A stretch of 6,030 bases of DNA from Candidatus Gastranaerophilales bacterium (GCA_021205645.1 JAJPXE010000213.1:1-6030); one strand, 5' to 3'. Positions 1 through 4,791 are shown, counted from the first letter of the stretch. Numbers and translations: made by a program. The notes: generated from the sequence alone by a model not told the origin.

Positions 1-37
1 AATATACTCTATCCATAAAATTAAAGCAAATCTTAAA

Positions 38-66
38 AGCCTTTGTTATAACAGAGGCTCTTTTCT
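38..66 (+). terminator. Intrinsic terminator of an upstream gene outside the window
   Basis: A hairpin runs from 38 to 59, with arms AGCCTTTGTT and AACAGAGGCT (ten pairs, one of them G-T) around a two-base loop. It is followed by CTTTTCTT at 60-67. This is the classic stem plus U-tract form. No recognisable coding end is visible in bases 1-37, so the gene it closes lies to the left. The other strand also shows a short T-run after the same stem, so it could work in both directions. Confidence 0.75.
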
Positions 67-82
67 TGTGATATATTATTGT

Positions 83-127
83 TAATTGAGTTTGCCGAAA
101 ATTAAAATCTTTTCGCAAACTCAATTA
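83..127. repeat. Long imperfect palindrome upstream of the exonuclease gene
   Basis: The outer arms TAATTGAGTTTGC (83-95) and GCAAACTCAATTA (115-127) are perfect complements over 13 bases. After one bulged C at 96, a further five pairs form (CGAAAA side at 96-101 against TTTTCG at 110-115), leaving an eight-base loop at 102-109. Neither strand has a T-run after the stem, so it does not look like an intrinsic terminator. It ends about 12 bases before the Shine-Dalgarno of the exonuclease gene. It could be an operator or a structured leader; the sequence does not decide. Confidence 0.7.
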
Positions 128-138
128 TTAAATAAAAC

Positions 139-144
139 GAAAGG
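139..144 (+). promoter_or_regulatory. Shine-Dalgarno supporting the GTG start at 153
   Basis: GAAAGG at 139-144 lies eight bases before GTG at 153. It supports this non-ATG start for the exonuclease gene. No convincing -10/-35 pair is visible between the upstream terminator and this site. Confidence 0.6.
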
Positions 145-152
145 CAAAAACA

Positions 153-686
153 GTGCTGTCAACATCAGAATTTCCCGAAAACTACACGGTAATTGATATA
201 GAAACAACCGGACTATCGCCTGAAAAAAATAGTATCATTGAACTATCGGCGATAAAGGTGCGTAAAAATAAGATTGATGGTATGTTTACGGAGCTTGTTA
301 AACCATCAGGCAGTATCAGCAGTTTTATTTCAAGCCTTACCGGAATAACGAACGAAATGGTTAAAAATACAGGCAAAATAGAAAATGTTCTTCCGCACTA
401 TATTGATTTTATATCCAACGATATTGTGTTAGGACATAATGTAAAATTTGATATAAGATTTATTTCAAAAAATTTAGAAAATTATTATAATAAACAGTTC
501 AGAAATCAATCAACGGATACAATGAGGCTGTCAAGAAAGTATTGTCCAAACCTGCAAAACCATAAACTTTCTGCACTTGCGGATTACTTTAACATAGATT
601 CAAAAGGTCACCACAGAGGATTAAAGGATTGCGAGATGACTTATTATGTTTATGAGAATATAAAACAAATAGCGGAAAATCTCTGA
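153..686 (+). CDS. DEDDh 3'-5' exonuclease (DnaQ / PolC-exonuclease type)
   Basis: This is a 177-residue protein that is essentially one exonuclease domain of the DnaQ-like DEDDh superfamily, which removes nucleotides from 3' ends using two metal ions. Exo I is DIETTGL (D15, E17). Exo II is GHNVKFDIRF (H95, N96, D100). Exo III is HHRGLKD (H154, D159), so all four acidic residues and the histidine are present. The CPNLQNHKLSALADYF stretch (131-146) resembles the exonuclease domain of Gram-positive PolC and its stand-alone relatives. There is no polymerase domain, and no clamp-binding or other extra domain is obvious. It could be the proofreading epsilon subunit or a general repair or RNA-trimming nuclease; sequence alone does not separate these. 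The start is GTG with a Shine-Dalgarno eight bases upstream. It converges on the TSCPD gene with only two bases between stop codons. Confidence 0.9.
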   Translation: MLSTSEFPENYTVIDIETTGLSPEKNSIIELSAIKVRKNKIDGMFTELVKPSGSISSFISSLTGITNEMVKNTGKIENVLPHYIDFISNDIVLGHNVKFDIRFISKNLENYYNKQFRNQSTDTMRLSRKYCPNLQNHKLSALADYFNIDSKGHHRGLKDCEMTYYVYENIKQIAENL

Positions 687-688
687 TT

Positions 689-970
689 TTATTTAGCAAC
701 AGCAGATCTATTTTTATATTCAATAAGACATTGAGCAAGCTGGTCAGGACAGCTTGTTCCTTTATTTCCGCATTGTATTCCGCTCAATCGTTCAATCACC
801 TCATCAACACTCATTCCTCTTACAAGACTTCTTATGCCGGTTAAATTCCCCTGGCAGCCGCCTAAAAATTCCACATCATTAATGATATTACCGGTTATTG
901 AAACTCCTATCATTTGTGAACATGTCCCCGATGTTCTGTATTGAAATACTTCCTCTTTGCCGTCTGTCAT
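689..970 (-). CDS. TSCPD-domain small protein (TIGR03905-like, four conserved cysteines)
   Basis: This 93-residue protein belongs by its motifs to a family of small uncharacterised proteins with four conserved cysteines and the name-giving TSCPD motif (residues 72-76). Cysteines are at 17, 39, 67, 74 and 81; the first four match the expected set. GGCQGNL (37-43) and GTSCPDQLAQ (71-80) are the strongest signatures. TSCPD domains are also known at the C-terminus of B12-dependent ribonucleotide reductases, where the cysteines are thought to bind metal or serve in redox. No function is established for this short form. The start has a strong AAGGAG (977-982) six bases upstream. It lies 62 bases downstream of dgt on the same strand and is probably cotranscribed with it. 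No terminator follows; its end abuts the convergent exonuclease gene. Confidence 0.85.
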   Translation of the reverse strand: MTDGKEEVFQYRTSGTCSQMIGVSITGNIINDVEFLGGCQGNLTGIRSLVRGMSVDEVIERLSGIQCGNKGTSCPDQLAQCLIEYKNRSAVAK

Positions 971-986
971 TTCATCTCCTTTTTTG

Positions 987-1001
987 TTCTGTTCTACAGA
1001 A
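987..1001 (-). repeat. Small perfect hairpin between dgt and the TSCPD gene
   Basis: In the minus-strand transcript, TTCTGT and ACAGAA pair perfectly over six bases around a three-base loop, four bases before the Shine-Dalgarno of the TSCPD gene. There is no U-tract after it, so it is not a terminator. It may shape or protect the intercistronic mRNA, or be chance in AT-rich DNA. Confidence 0.35.
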
Positions 1002-1032
1002 AATTAAAATTTGTTGTGCTGCAGCCTTTTTG

Positions 1033-2058
1033 TTATTCATCAATAGAATACAACATTTTTAAAAAATTTTCATCTTTTGTTTTTGTATTAAAAGGTTTGG
1101 GGATGAATTTTTCTTTATACTTCTCAATTGCATACTGGTCGGTCATTCCGGAAATATAATCTGTCACAAGCCGTTCGATTTTATTTTTATCATCACAATG
1201 ATTAGAAAGGTAATCCGTATAATATTCAAATAATGTTTTAACGACATGCATTGCCTTATTTTCTTCTGTTTTTGCGGGCGAGTTGATATAAATATTTTCA
1301 AACATCCATTTTCTGAGGATTTTAGTATATTCCCAGCATTCCTTATCCATAGAAACGCTGTCCTGACCTAAAGAATTATTAACAACCGCATAAATCATTT
1401 TTGAAAGCCGCTCAGACGGGTTTGAAGAGAAATACTCCCTGCACTCTGTTGGCAAATCATTTTCTGTTATAATCCCCGCTCTTATGGAATCTTCAATATC
1501 GTGATTTATATATGCAATCTTGTCGGCATATTGAACAATTTGTGCTTCGGGTGTTTCAGGTTTAAATCCCCAGGTATGAGTTAATATTCCGTCGATTGTA
1601 TCCGTGCATAAATTCATATCTTCAAGCACCTCAACAACTCTTACACTCTGTACATTATGATGAAACCCGTCTGTAACGAGGTTATTAAGAACTGTTTCTC
1701 CGCAATGTCCGAACGGTGTGTGTCCTAAATCGTGCCCGAGAGAAATCGCTTCAACTAAATCTTCATTAAGCTCTAATGCTCTTGCCATTGTTCTTGCAAT
1801 CTGGGAAACCTCCAGTGTATGGGTTAACCGAGTTCTGAAATGGTCGTCAAATGGTGATAAAAAAACCTGTGTTTTGTGTTTGAGCCTGCGAAAAGATTTT
1901 GAGTGCAGAATTCTATCCCGGTCCCTCTGGTATTCAGTACGTAAATCAGAGGGTGTTTCTTCACGTTTTCGTTTTGCATTTATACTTTTTGATGCAATAT
2001 CTCTCAGGCTCTTAAGTTCTTTTTCTTCTAATTTTTCTTTGATAGACAGATTTATCAT
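1033..2058 (-). CDS. dgt: HD-domain deoxyguanosinetriphosphate triphosphohydrolase (dGTPase-like)
   Basis: This 341-residue protein is of the dGTPase-like group, which hydrolyses a dNTP to the deoxynucleoside plus tripolyphosphate and so tunes the dNTP pool in the cytoplasm. The N-terminal RTEYQRDRDRILHSKSFRRL (40-59) and KHKTQVF (60-66) are hallmark sequences. The HD metal site is visible as H80 (RLTHTLE), H109-D110 (GHDLGHTPFGH) and D179 (QYADKIAYINHD). H113, H118 and H134 fit the other conserved histidines. The C-terminal TDYISGMTDQYA (299-310) is typical. Length is near that of the shorter type-2 dGTPases rather than the roughly 500-residue E. coli Dgt, so the preferred substrate may differ. 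The ATG is the only reasonable start: an in-frame TGA lies upstream and the N-terminus fits the family. No Shine-Dalgarno precedes it; a perfect -10 box ends six bases before the ATG. It is divergent from rpsA and followed by the TSCPD gene. Confidence 0.93.
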   Translation of the reverse strand: MINLSIKEKLEEKELKSLRDIASKSINAKRKREETPSDLRTEYQRDRDRILHSKSFRRLKHKTQVFLSPFDDHFRTRLTHTLEVSQIARTMARALELNEDLVEAISLGHDLGHTPFGHCGETVLNNLVTDGFHHNVQSVRVVEVLEDMNLCTDTIDGILTHTWGFKPETPEAQIVQYADKIAYINHDIEDSIRAGIITENDLPTECREYFSSNPSERLSKMIYAVVNNSLGQDSVSMDKECWEYTKILRKWMFENIYINSPAKTEENKAMHVVKTLFEYYTDYLSNHCDDKNKIERLVTDYISGMTDQYAIEKYKEKFIPKPFNTKTKDENFLKMLYSIDE

Positions 2059-2064
2059 AAGTGT

Positions 2065-2093
2065 ATTATAATCTCAACAAAATCTCATTTAAC
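2065..2093 (-). promoter_or_regulatory. Candidate dgt promoter with leaderless geometry
   Basis: On the minus strand TATAAT occupies 2070-2065, followed by ACACTT and then the dgt ATG at 2058. Six bases between the -10 box and the ATG would place the transcription start on the A of the start codon. The best -35 at 17-base spacing is GTTAAA (2093-2088), only three of six matches. No Shine-Dalgarno is present. A leaderless transcript is inferred from spacing alone. Confidence 0.55.
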
Positions 2094-2120
2094 CGACCAA
2101 ACAGACGAAGTTAAAGACCG

Positions 2121-2126
2121 ATTATA
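2121..2126 (-). promoter_or_regulatory. Second possible -10 box upstream of dgt
   Basis: A second perfect TATAAT lies on the minus strand at 2126-2121. If used, it would start a transcript near 2114 with a leader of about 56 bases. Its -35 region (TTAATC, 2149-2144) is poor. This is a rival to the leaderless promoter nearer the gene. Confidence 0.3.
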
Positions 2127-2150
2127 AAGGCAGTGTTAAAAAAGATTAAA

Positions 2151-2200
2151 TTTCCCCTCTGAATTCGTGGGGCAGGCGAATCGGCTCATGGGACTAGGCA
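2151..2200. other. GC-rich island in the dgt-rpsA divergent region
   Basis: By direct count 29 of these 50 bases are G or C, clearly above the AT-rich surroundings, and no ORF of note crosses it. CCCC (2154-2157) can face GGGG (2169-2172). GAATTCG (2161-2167) can pair with CGAATC (2177-2182) with one bulge, as an alternative fold. It lies upstream of both the rpsA and dgt promoters. A GC-rich patch in AT-rich intergenic DNA often marks a structured RNA or a protein-binding region. I do not recognise it as any known RNA family. Confidence 0.4.
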
Positions 2201-2223
2201 AAAAACCAAAGGCATGTTATAAT
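2195..2223 (+). promoter_or_regulatory. rpsA promoter with extended -10
   Basis: TATAAT at 2218-2223 is preceded by TGT, giving a perfect extended -10 (TGnTATAAT). TAGGCA at 2195-2200 matches the -35 consensus at four of six positions, with a 17-base spacer. The expected start is near 2230, giving a leader of about 41 bases that contains a seven-T run (2244-2250) just before the Shine-Dalgarno. Confidence 0.7.
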
Positions 2224-2254
2224 GTGAATATAAGTTGTTCTGCTTTTTTTAATC

Positions 2255-2259
2255 AGGAG
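2255..2259 (+). promoter_or_regulatory. Shine-Dalgarno of rpsA
   Basis: AGGAG at 2255-2259 lies 11 bases before ATG at 2271. The spacing is slightly long but supports this start. The U-rich tract immediately upstream could attract S1 protein itself. Confidence 0.65.
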
Positions 2260-2270
2260 TATAAAAATAT

Positions 2271-3329
2271 ATGACAAATATTATTGACGATGCGGATTTT
2301 GAGGACTTGTTAAAGCAGTATGAGTATTCATTAAAAAGGGGTGACCTTATAAAAGGTACTGTATACGGATATGATTCAGAAGGTGCAATTGTCGATATAG
2401 GCGGAAAATCAGCAGCCGTTGTTCCGGAAAAAGAAGCCTCAAATGATAACACAAAGATTGAGGAAGTGCTTGAAAAAGGAAAAGAATACGAGTTTTTAAT
2501 TATTTCCGAATCTGATGATAACGGTAAATTTATTCTGTCCAGAAGAAAAGTAGATTTATTCTATGCATGGCAGGAACTCAAAAAACTTAAAGAACAAAAC
2601 GAAGTTATCAAAGGTGAAATTGTTCAGGTGGTGCGCGGCGGCATCCTTGTTGATATAATAGGAGTCCGCGGCTTTGTGCCGTCCAGCCAGATACAGAATA
2701 GAACTGCTGAATATAAAGTTGGAGATAAAATAGAGGTCAAAATAATTTCTCTTGATGAGGAACACAACAACTTTGTACTTTCAAACAAGAAAATTTACAG
2801 CGATTCCGTTGAGAATGCCAAAGAAGAGATATTCAGCCAGATAGAAGTTGGTCAGGTAATAAAAGGACGTGTTGTAAGAGTGACTGATTTTGGTGCTTTT
2901 ATTGATATAGGCGGCTTTGATTGCTTGCTTCCGCTTTCGCAGATTTCGTGGAAATGGGTCGAACATCCTACTGATTTGCTTAAAATCGGTGAAGAAATAG
3001 AAGTCGGAGTTTTTGATGTTGATGCGGCGAAACAGCGTATTACATTGAGCTTAAAATCAATTACGCCGGATCCGTGGGAAGCGGCAAAGGAGGTTATTCA
3101 TGAGGGCGATTTCAGAGAAGGACTTATCACAAGAATAAAACCGTTCGGTGCATTTGTTGAGATATTTGACGGAGTAGAGGCATTACTTCCTCATACCGAA
3201 TTGATTGAGTATCAAAACAGTAATAATGCTATTCTGGAGGTTGGTTCGAAAATAAATGTTTGCATATTGAAATTTAATCCGCAGGATAAGCGTATTTCTC
3301 TAGGGTTTAAAAAATCTGAAGAGAACTAA
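2271..3329 (+). CDS. rpsA: 30S ribosomal protein S1, four S1 domains
   Basis: This 352-residue RNA-binding protein has four OB-fold S1 domains at about 24-92, 111-174, 194-263 and 278-347. Domain 3 (GQVIKGRVVRVTDFGAFIDI, 194-213) and domain 4 (REGLITRIKPFGAFVEI, 282-298) show the textbook G..V..V..FGAFV/I pattern. Domains 1 and 2 are more diverged (VYGYDSEGAIVDIGG; VVRGGILVDIIGVRGFVP). Protein S1 helps the 30S subunit bind and unfold mRNA leaders. Length and four-domain layout resemble low-GC Gram-positive S1 proteins; E. coli S1 has six domains and the usual cyanobacterial form three. A general S1-domain regulator of the YpfD type is the alternative name. It has a good extended -10 promoter and AGGAG site. 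Its TAA overlaps the maf stop on the opposite strand. Confidence 0.92.
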   Translation: MTNIIDDADFEDLLKQYEYSLKRGDLIKGTVYGYDSEGAIVDIGGKSAAVVPEKEASNDNTKIEEVLEKGKEYEFLIISESDDNGKFILSRRKVDLFYAWQELKKLKEQNEVIKGEIVQVVRGGILVDIIGVRGFVPSSQIQNRTAEYKVGDKIEVKIISLDEEHNNFVLSNKKIYSDSVENAKEEIFSQIEVGQVIKGRVVRVTDFGAFIDIGGFDCLLPLSQISWKWVEHPTDLLKIGEEIEVGVFDVDAAKQRITLSLKSITPDPWEAAKEVIHEGDFREGLITRIKPFGAFVEIFDGVEALLPHTELIEYQNSNNAILEVGSKINVCILKFNPQDKRISLGFKKSEEN

Positions 3330-3886
3330 TTTTCAAGCATGGAGAGGACCGTTTCCGTGCAGAGCCCGATAACGTTTTCAATACTTCCGTCTATATATTT
3401 AACGAATTCCGGCGGCAGTTCCTGTATTCCATATGCTCCAGCTTTATCAAAAGGTTTATACGTATCTACGTAGGTTTCTACCATTTTTTCGGTTAATTCG
3501 GCAAAATGAACCTTTGTTGTTACCGATTTTATTTTTACGGAATTCGTATATTTATCTATTATACAAATACTTGTAACGACTTGATGTTCAACATTGCTGA
3601 GCGATTTAATCATATTTATTGCATCATTGCGGTCAGCGGGTTTTGTGAGAATTTTGTTATTGAGAACAACAACGGTATCAGCTCCGATTATAACGGCATT
3701 ATTTGTTATTTCATCTGCCGTTTTTTTTGCTTTGTTTAGGGCAAGTGTTTCTATTTTTTTATAGCTGAACTCTTTTGTATCAAGTGTTTCTTCGTATTTT
3801 GACGGATGAACTTCAAATACCGGAACGACATTTTTGAGCAGCTCTTTTCTTCTTGGTGAATTTGATGCTAAAATAATCCTTTTCAT
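3326..3886 (-). CDS. maf: Maf nucleoside triphosphate pyrophosphatase (dTTPase/UTPase type)
   Basis: This is a complete Maf/HAM1-superfamily protein of 186 residues that cleaves a nucleoside triphosphate to monophosphate plus pyrophosphate, removing non-canonical nucleotides; some members also affect septation. The N-terminal ILASNSPRRKELL (5-17) is the family signature, with GADTVV (69-74, catalytic D70), the TKP lysine K82 and KAGAYGIQ (148-155). The R12, K82, Q155 set corresponds to the Arg/Lys/Gln signature of the YhdE-type dTTP/UTP enzymes rather than the YceF-type m7GTP enzymes. The C-terminal SIENVIGL (168-175) is also typical. An in-frame TAA lies a few codons upstream, so the ATG at 3886 is the first possible one. 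There is no Shine-Dalgarno. The ATG lies in the loop of a perfect 12-base inverted repeat and six bases after a -10-like box. It follows ompH on the same strand by 66 bases and converges on rpsA with a four-base overlap. Confidence 0.93.
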   Translation of the reverse strand: MKRIILASNSPRRKELLKNVVPVFEVHPSKYEETLDTKEFSYKKIETLALNKAKKTADEITNNAVIIGADTVVVLNNKILTKPADRNDAINMIKSLSNVEHQVVTSICIIDKYTNSVKIKSVTTKVHFAELTEKMVETYVDTYKPFDKAGAYGIQELPPEFVKYIDGSIENVIGLCTETVLSMLEN

Positions 3887-3900
3887 AAGATTATTTTAGC
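3867..3900. repeat. Perfect 12-base inverted repeat around the maf start codon
   Basis: GCTAAAATAATC (3867-3878) and GATTATTTTAGC (3889-3900) are exact complements separated by ten bases (3879-3888) that contain the maf ATG (minus strand 3886-3884). As RNA, in a transcript reading through from ompH, it would present the start codon in a hairpin loop. As DNA it could be an operator overlapping the -10 box. It has no U-tract, so it is not a terminator for ompH. Confidence 0.75.
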
Positions 3901-3901
3901 A
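3893..3901 (-). promoter_or_regulatory. Candidate extended -10 of maf, leaderless geometry
   Basis: On the minus strand TGCTAAAAT (3901-3893) fits the extended -10 pattern TGnTATAAT with one mismatch. It is followed by AATCTT and then the ATG at 3886. Six bases between box and ATG would place transcription start at the start codon. The -35 region is poor (TTAATT at 17-base spacing). An alternative box TATACT lies at 3932-3927 and would give a short leader without a Shine-Dalgarno. Confidence 0.5.
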
Positions 3902-3952
3902 TGCTGAAATACATAAATTAATACATAGTATATATTTTTATTCCGTTTACCG

Positions 3953-4393
3953 TTATTTTATATCACGTGCGACGATATCGGTAATATCTTCTCCGCCGTA
4001 GAATACAACACTTTTTGCAAGTACCATGTCATAATTATTCTTTTTAGCGCTTTCCAGTATGTCACGTTTAAGTTTTGTTTCAATTGCGGAAAGTCTTGAT
4101 TGATAATTACTGTCAATAGACTGTTTTTTGTTGTTAAATTCGGCAGCATACTTATCCTGAAGCATGACAATTTTTTGCGGGTCGGATTCTTTAGCGATTG
4201 CATTTTGGGCATCCGTTACGATTTTGTTCAGAGCTTGTATTTGAGATGTGTGTTCTTGTTTTAATGCACGAACTTCACTTGAATTATTAACAATAGCTTG
4301 AATATCTACAACCCCGATTTTATCCTGAGCAAAGCCGACCTGTGCAAACATTAATACACAGCACATAGCGGACATAATTCTAAAACATTTCAT
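3953..4393 (-). CDS. ompH: Skp/OmpH-family periplasmic chaperone
   Basis: This 146-residue exported protein has a signal peptide at about 1-22: basic start, hydrophobic core with C11 and C12, and a likely cleavage after FA at 21-22. The mature start KIGVVDIQAIV (25-35) is the conserved first beta strand of the family. Residues about 38-118 are charged and Q/K/E-rich and should form the long coiled-coil tentacles. VLAKSVVFYGGEDITDIV (124-141) is the classic C-terminal OmpH signature. Skp-type trimers hold unfolded outer-membrane proteins in the periplasm, so this gene supports an outer membrane in the host. The cysteines in the leader do not form a proper lipobox. The start is supported by GAGGTG (4406-4401) seven bases upstream. 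Only a weak extended -10 (TGTTATTTT, 4456-4448) is seen. maf follows on the same strand; the exoprotein gene points away from it. Confidence 0.9.
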   Translation of the reverse strand: MKCFRIMSAMCCVLMFAQVGFAQDKIGVVDIQAIVNNSSEVRALKQEHTSQIQALNKIVTDAQNAIAKESDPQKIVMLQDKYAAEFNNKKQSIDSNYQSRLSAIETKLKRDILESAKKNNYDMVLAKSVVFYGGEDITDIVARDIK

Positions 4394-4459
4394 CGTATAT
4401 CACCTCTTTCTGCACTAACAACTCCACTTTAACCTTATTATCTTCATAAAATAACATGC

Positions 4460-4488
4460 CTGAGGGCAATAAAAAGTGATAGTATAAT
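4460..4488 (+). promoter_or_regulatory. Candidate promoter of the 38-codon small ORF
   Basis: A perfect TATAAT lies at 4483-4488. The -35 at 17-base spacing is weak (CTGAGG, 4460-4465, three of six). Transcription would start near 4495, 21 bases before the small ORF's ATG. Confidence 0.45.
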
Positions 4489-4515
4489 TGTGATTAAAAA
4501 AATAAGGATAAATTT

Positions 4516-4632
4516 ATGTCATGTAAAATTTTTTCGGGTGCAATATATAGTGTTAAAAACATGACAAAATGGAAATTCTCCGGCATGTTGTATTGCCTGC
4601 AAAATAAATCTTTCGGCGAAATCCTGTCATAA
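4516..4632 (+). CDS. Possible 38-residue small protein, unknown
   Basis: The short ORF runs from ATG at 4516 to TAA at 4632. It begins MSCKIFSGAIY and ends NKSFGEILS. It is basic (six lysines, one glutamate), with two cysteines (C3, C27) and aromatic residues, and lacks a clear membrane segment. I do not recognise it. It is supported by AAGGA at 4504-4508 seven bases before the ATG and a perfect -10 box further upstream, an order that is unlikely but not impossible by chance in AT-rich DNA. It sits alone between ompH and the exoprotein gene. It could be a real small protein, a regulatory leader ORF, or noise. An overlapping minus-strand frame needs a TTG start and looks spurious. Confidence 0.35.
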   Translation: MSCKIFSGAIYSVKNMTKWKFSGMLYCLQNKSFGEILS

Positions 4633-4678
4633 TGCCTGAATAATACATTGTAAACTTTTATTACAAAAATTATAAAAG

Positions 4679-4711
4679 ATATCAAAAAAAAATCTTCATG
4701 AATTTTGATAT
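4679..4711. repeat. Inverted repeat A upstream of the exoprotein gene
   Basis: ATATCAAAA (4679-4687) and TTTTGATAT (4703-4711) are exact complements around a 15-base spacer, which itself holds the palindrome TTCATGAA (4695-4702). It lies about 50 bases upstream of the candidate -10 box. This is consistent with a regulator-binding site, though AT-rich DNA makes such repeats common. Confidence 0.45.
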
Positions 4712-4722
4712 GATAGAATAAT

Positions 4723-4747
4723 TATACTGCGTATTGTCAGCAGTATA
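4723..4747. repeat. Inverted repeat B overlapping the -35 of the exoprotein promoter
   Basis: TATACTGC (4723-4730) and GCAGTATA (4740-4747) are exact complements separated by nine bases (GTATTGTCA). The spacer carries the candidate -35 element TTGTCA at 4734-4739. This is the layout expected of an operator that blocks polymerase, but no regulator gene is visible nearby. Confidence 0.5.
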
Positions 4748-4765
4748 GACTCGGGAAATTATAAT
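4734..4765 (+). promoter_or_regulatory. Candidate promoter of the exoprotein gene
   Basis: TATAAT at 4760-4765 is a perfect -10 box. TTGTCA at 4734-4739 matches the -35 at five of six positions, but the spacer is 20 bases, longer than ideal. Such long spacing is seen in some activator-dependent promoters. The expected start is near 4772. An AAAGGA Shine-Dalgarno follows at 4777-4782, nine bases before the ATG. Confidence 0.5.
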
Positions 4766-4791
4766 TAGTTTAATATAAAGGATATATCACA

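Noticed and set aside
941..1159. 72-codon plus-strand ORF across the dgt-TSCPD junction
   Set aside because: It is antisense to the ends of two well-supported genes and the spacer between them, with no recognisable motif.
1718..2071. 117-codon plus-strand ORF overlapping the start of dgt
   Set aside because: It is antisense to the most conserved part of the dGTPase (HD motif region) and has no family features or supported start.
2101..2230. Known riboswitch, SRP RNA or tRNA in the divergent region
   Set aside because: No cloverleaf, no SRP tetraloop/asymmetric-loop signature and no familiar riboswitch core could be found by eye; kept only as an unexplained GC-rich island.
3303..3334. T-run on the minus strand after the maf stop as an intrinsic terminator
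   Set aside because: The only stem before it is about four base pairs, too weak to call.
3338..3361. GCATGG/CCGTGC stem just after the rpsA stop as a terminator
   Set aside because: It is a six-pair stem with a 12-base loop and no U-tract after it, and it lies inside the maf coding region.
3958..4212. 84-codon minus-strand ORF in another frame within ompH
   Set aside because: It lies wholly inside the ompH coding region, which has a signal peptide, C-terminal family signature and strong ribosome site.
4494..4685. 63-codon minus-strand ORF in the ompH-exoprotein gap
   Set aside because: It needs a TTG start, has no Shine-Dalgarno, and its composition is what AT-rich noise gives.
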